A stretch of DNA of 64,000 nt from Corallochytrium limacisporum (lineage: Eukaryota > Opisthokonta). Within the stretch, counting starts at the first letter, position 1, and every line of letters starts with the position of its first letter. This document shows, piece by piece, positions 61,491-64,000 of this stretch. The stretch lies in the NCBI GenBank assembly GCA_002811645.1, contig PDIP01000007.1, forward strand, positions 116,471-180,470, in the 5' to 3' direction. The notes beneath the pieces are model-generated. The model saw only the letters and a list, made by a program, of their open reading frames with translations, did not search any database and was not told the origin of the DNA. Both the position numbers and the translations under genes were made by a program.

Positions 61491-63217
61491 GGGCACAGGT
61501 TAAATCCAATAAAGTTTACAATCAACCCATTCCAGGCATTGCCTTCCTGCACCTTCTGCGCAAAACCTGCCGTAGTCAATGTATATACTTCCTGTGGGTC
61601 ATGGACACGTTCAATAGCTATTGTCTGATGGACTTCGTCATCAGAATACAGGTAGTAGTTATTGCTTGAATTGCAATATTGTCGGAACTCATGCACCGTT
61701 GGCCGTCAGGTCATGACGTGCAGCTGCCGATCAACTCTTCGGTAGATCAATACAGTTCATGTTTTGTCCGCAATATTATGGTGGGAGAGACGTGAATCAC
61801 TGTGCCTTGCTGGTAAGCAGCTCTCTGGCCAGGTAAGCAGCCCGGAAGTCCAAGGTATGCCAAGCGTGTTAGTACTATCGTATCCTGCACCGATAGGAAA
61901 TTAGTACTCCCGGCTCCCCGTCGTATCCATCATTGCATGGGAACCATTCATAGCAAATCCTTCTCTAATTATCTCCGCGGGCATCGGTCCCCTCGCGCGC
62001 CACCCCGCTTCCCCACCGAAAAGGCACACTGCCCTGCTTTCACCTTCCAAACCGGCGCCAGTGACGCACCAAAGACACCGCAACATCGAACCTTCCGACC
62101 CTCAGGGGCTGGGTAAAGGACAGGAAGGAAAAGGCACAGTGGGTGCTCGCAAAGGGAACTACTTCCAATTGTGGAGACTTCGTGCCTGCAGTGTGATGCC
62201 CAAAGAAGCTGGAATTGTGTATTTCGGGGTATGGAACCCTGTCTCTCAGTATGGCTGGATCTCATTCTTCCGGCAAATGAGCGAAGTGACGAGCACAATA
62301 TGAGGAATCTATAGTCAATGAACCATTCATTTTCCACTTTTTCTGGATGCTTCGTCGTTTTTGCACCCAAGAAAAAAGATAGAGAAAAAAAGGCGTTTAC
62401 CCCCTCTGCCTGTGACCCGCAGCGACTACGGTCCGAGCCACGTCCACTTTTGCCTTGATCTTTTTTCTTCATCAGGATTCTTCTCCGTTGGAAGGGAAGA
62501 ATGTCCCTAATGTTTATTCGTCGAGTGTGACACATCCGTCACCTCTGTCCGAAATGAGGGGTTGCCGTTTGCGTCTGTTGTGAAGGAGAAAGGGGGGAAG
62601 GTGTTGTGGACAATGCGGCTCATTACAGATCAATCTACATTCTCGGTCTTATTTGGATGGGCAACTAAAAAAAATTTGAACCTTGTCACCAACAGAGAAT
62701 TGAAATGCATGGGTGACTACAAAAAGCATGTGAACATTTTGGGTCTGCGCAGTTGAGGAAGAGTCAGCAGACGGTACCAGTGATACTACTGGTGGTACCA
62801 AGGCACCAACCTACCCGATTTCCACCTCCCCCAACCCTTGGGTGGTAGACAAGTGCGCAGATCAGGGGGAAATCATCAGTCGGGAGGGAAGAATCGAAGA
62901 AGAGAGGGAGGCGGTGGGCGGAGAGTGACGGAGTAGCCGTTGCATGAGAAGTGTCCCATTATTTGTTAGTCTCCGCAACGATGTATGTCATGAACAGGCT
63001 TGTTATTTTCCGATGTTGAACAAATTTAGACATTACATGATCTTGAGCTTTTCATGAATGAATTTTATGTCCAAGGCGTGTTACAGTGTGGTAATATGCA
63101 TATATCAGCGATCACCACTTCTGAAGGGTATTTAAGATCCAAAGTTTCAATGTGTAGGGAACGAAAGGATCTTCAGTATCGCCTAATTTAAAATTTACGC
63201 TATAGCAAACGATAACT

Positions 63218-63667
63218 ATGAGGTCTGACATGTTTTTCATCATTTGCGGCGCCCTGCTGAGCAGTGGTGTTTTTGCCGGTGAGTGCATTGGCTGCAAGTA
63301 TCTCCCAGAGAACTTCTTCCGCTGTGATAGTGATTCTGTATCACAGGGTTTCGAGTGTTGCCCCGGAACTAAGTGCACCCTGTTAGCTCCTGGGGCACTG
63401 GGAAAAAGTTGTTTCCGTCCTCTTTCGGAGGGAGGCACTTGCTTTTTTCCGTCAAACGGGTTCAGCCTCCCGTGCGCAGATGGTTTGGTGTGCGGCCCAG
63501 AACACAAGTGCGTCGTGGAGTCACCGTACACAGCTTCGCCGACTGGTGGCATTTGCTATTGGGACAAGAGCAGAAGCGATTGTGCTCAGTGCAACTCTGG
63601 TGGTTGTCAGTGTCCTGAGAGCAATCAGCATGTTTGTGTCAAGTGCGGTCACTCCGAGATGTGCTAA
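63218..63667 (+). CDS. Secreted cysteine-rich protein
   Basis: The 149-residue product starts MRSDMFFIICGALLSSGVFA, a signal peptide, and the mature part has about 20 cysteines in an extracellular-type pattern. The patterns include CIGC, ECCPGTKC, a C-x-C run (CNSGGCQCPESNQHVCVKCGHSEMC at the end, here split for length) and GLVCGPEHKC. The arrangement loosely recalls dickkopf or IGFBP-type disulfide modules, but I cannot place it in a family. It lies within 350 bp of the window's right edge, next to a telomere-like sequence, where secreted effector-type genes are often found in fungi. Single exon, ATG at 63218, stop TAA. Function unknown; a role in the environment or in wall/host contact is speculation. 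Confidence 0.65.
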   Translation: MRSDMFFIICGALLSSGVFAGECIGCKYLPENFFRCDSDSVSQGFECCPGTKCTLLAPGALGKSCFRPLSEGGTCFFPSNGFSLPCADGLVCGPEHKCVVESPYTASPTGGICYWDKSRSDCAQCNSGGCQCPESNQHVCVKCGHSEMC

Positions 63668-63984
63668 ACGACCGACTCCGGCTGCCGAACTTTGTAAACT
63701 TGTGAAGCACATTCGCTCAATCTACCCACAATGATAGACTATGGATTTCCTCTTCTAGTCATATGCACGCTATGTTTATAAAGAATAACATTTTTATCAA
63801 CTTTTTCATTGTGATGCCATGCTTTGATGCGATGTTGTTGAATACAAGCACGTTCACGTTGCCCATACAACTGAATAGCGGAAAGCAGTGTATTTATTCG
63901 CACGTTGCCTCGTACTTGAACTTGAAATCACCACACAGGTCAGTCCATTCCGTGTACGTCTCCCCTGAGCTGTAATCACTCCAT
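63668..63984. other. Terminal spacer
   Basis: About 315 bp with no gene recognised; a short frame at 63763-63975 has no known domain. Confidence 0.4.
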
Positions 63985-64000
63985 GGGTTAGGTTAGGGTT
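63985..64000 (+). repeat. Telomere-like TTAGGG repeat start at window edge
   Basis: GGGTTA-GGTTA-GGGTT: three near-perfect units in the G-rich orientation expected at the right end of a chromosome (plus strand ends in TTAGGG). The window stops here, so it could be the first units of a telomere or a short interstitial match. Confidence 0.45.

Larger units (their letters stand above)
58812..63217. other. Intergenic region without a convincing gene
   Basis: About 4.4 kb with C/G-runs (60200-60230, 60280-60290 and 61270-61310), several copies of the recurrent motif and a hairpin at 59673-59704. Frames such as 61205-61696 (minus), 59542-59922 and 62562-62756 have no known domain. The sequence resembles the 45-54 kb tract in composition. 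Confidence 0.45.

Overview
This is a nuclear segment of a eukaryote, most likely an early-diverging fungus. Almost every recognisable gene is a single uninterrupted exon, genes lie on both strands with short spacers (often 50-400 bp), and the products include a Spt23/Mga2-like IPT-ankyrin-membrane factor, an Agd3-type polysaccharide deacetylase, an Hmt1/ABCB6-type ABC transporter and meiotic MSH4. Two complex I accessory subunits are present, and the myotubularin relatives MTMR14 and SBF/MTMR13 are retained. To my knowledge these two are uncommon in Dikarya. An intron-poor zoopagomycotan or chytrid-grade fungus fits best, but the assignment is inference.

Layout. 0-5.5 kb: a secreted acidic repeat protein, then 4.6 kb without a convincing gene, containing an N gap bracketed by 48-bp direct repeats. 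5.5-45.2 kb: the gene-dense core. In order it holds MTMR14-like phosphatase, a gamma-glutamylcyclotransferase-like protein, RNA polymerase subunit RPB12 (56 codons), NDUFA13/GRIM-19, NPRL2, a degenerate mitochondrial carrier, Ypt1/Rab1, Yif1, MSH4, mitochondrial IF-2, a DENN-myotubularin-C1 protein, an ABCB6/Hmt1-like transporter, Yos1, a small unknown, a homeodomain protein, frataxin, NDUFA6, an Spt23/Mga2-like factor and a membrane-anchored Agd3-like deacetylase. 45.2-64 kb: gene-poor, low-complexity DNA with a second N gap, dinucleotide and trinucleotide microsatellites, a frameshifted leucine-rich-repeat pseudogene, a small UPF0390-type basic protein, an orphan type I membrane protein and a secreted cysteine-rich protein. 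The last 16 bases resemble the start of a TTAGGG telomere array in the orientation expected at a right-hand chromosome end.

Themes. Ypt1, Yif1 and Yos1, which act together in ER-Golgi transport (Yip1-Yif1-Yos1 complex and its Rab), sit within 21 kb. Mitochondrial functions recur: two complex I subunits, frataxin, IF-2, a carrier-like protein and an ABC half-transporter. Two phosphoinositide-phosphatase relatives are present, one with an intact catalytic Cys/Arg motif and one catalytically dead with a Rab-GEF-type DENN module. The intergenic DNA is peculiar: long C-run/G-run palindromes and a short motif family (consensus roughly ATAGTRAATRTACT) recur in spacers and I could not assign either to a known element.
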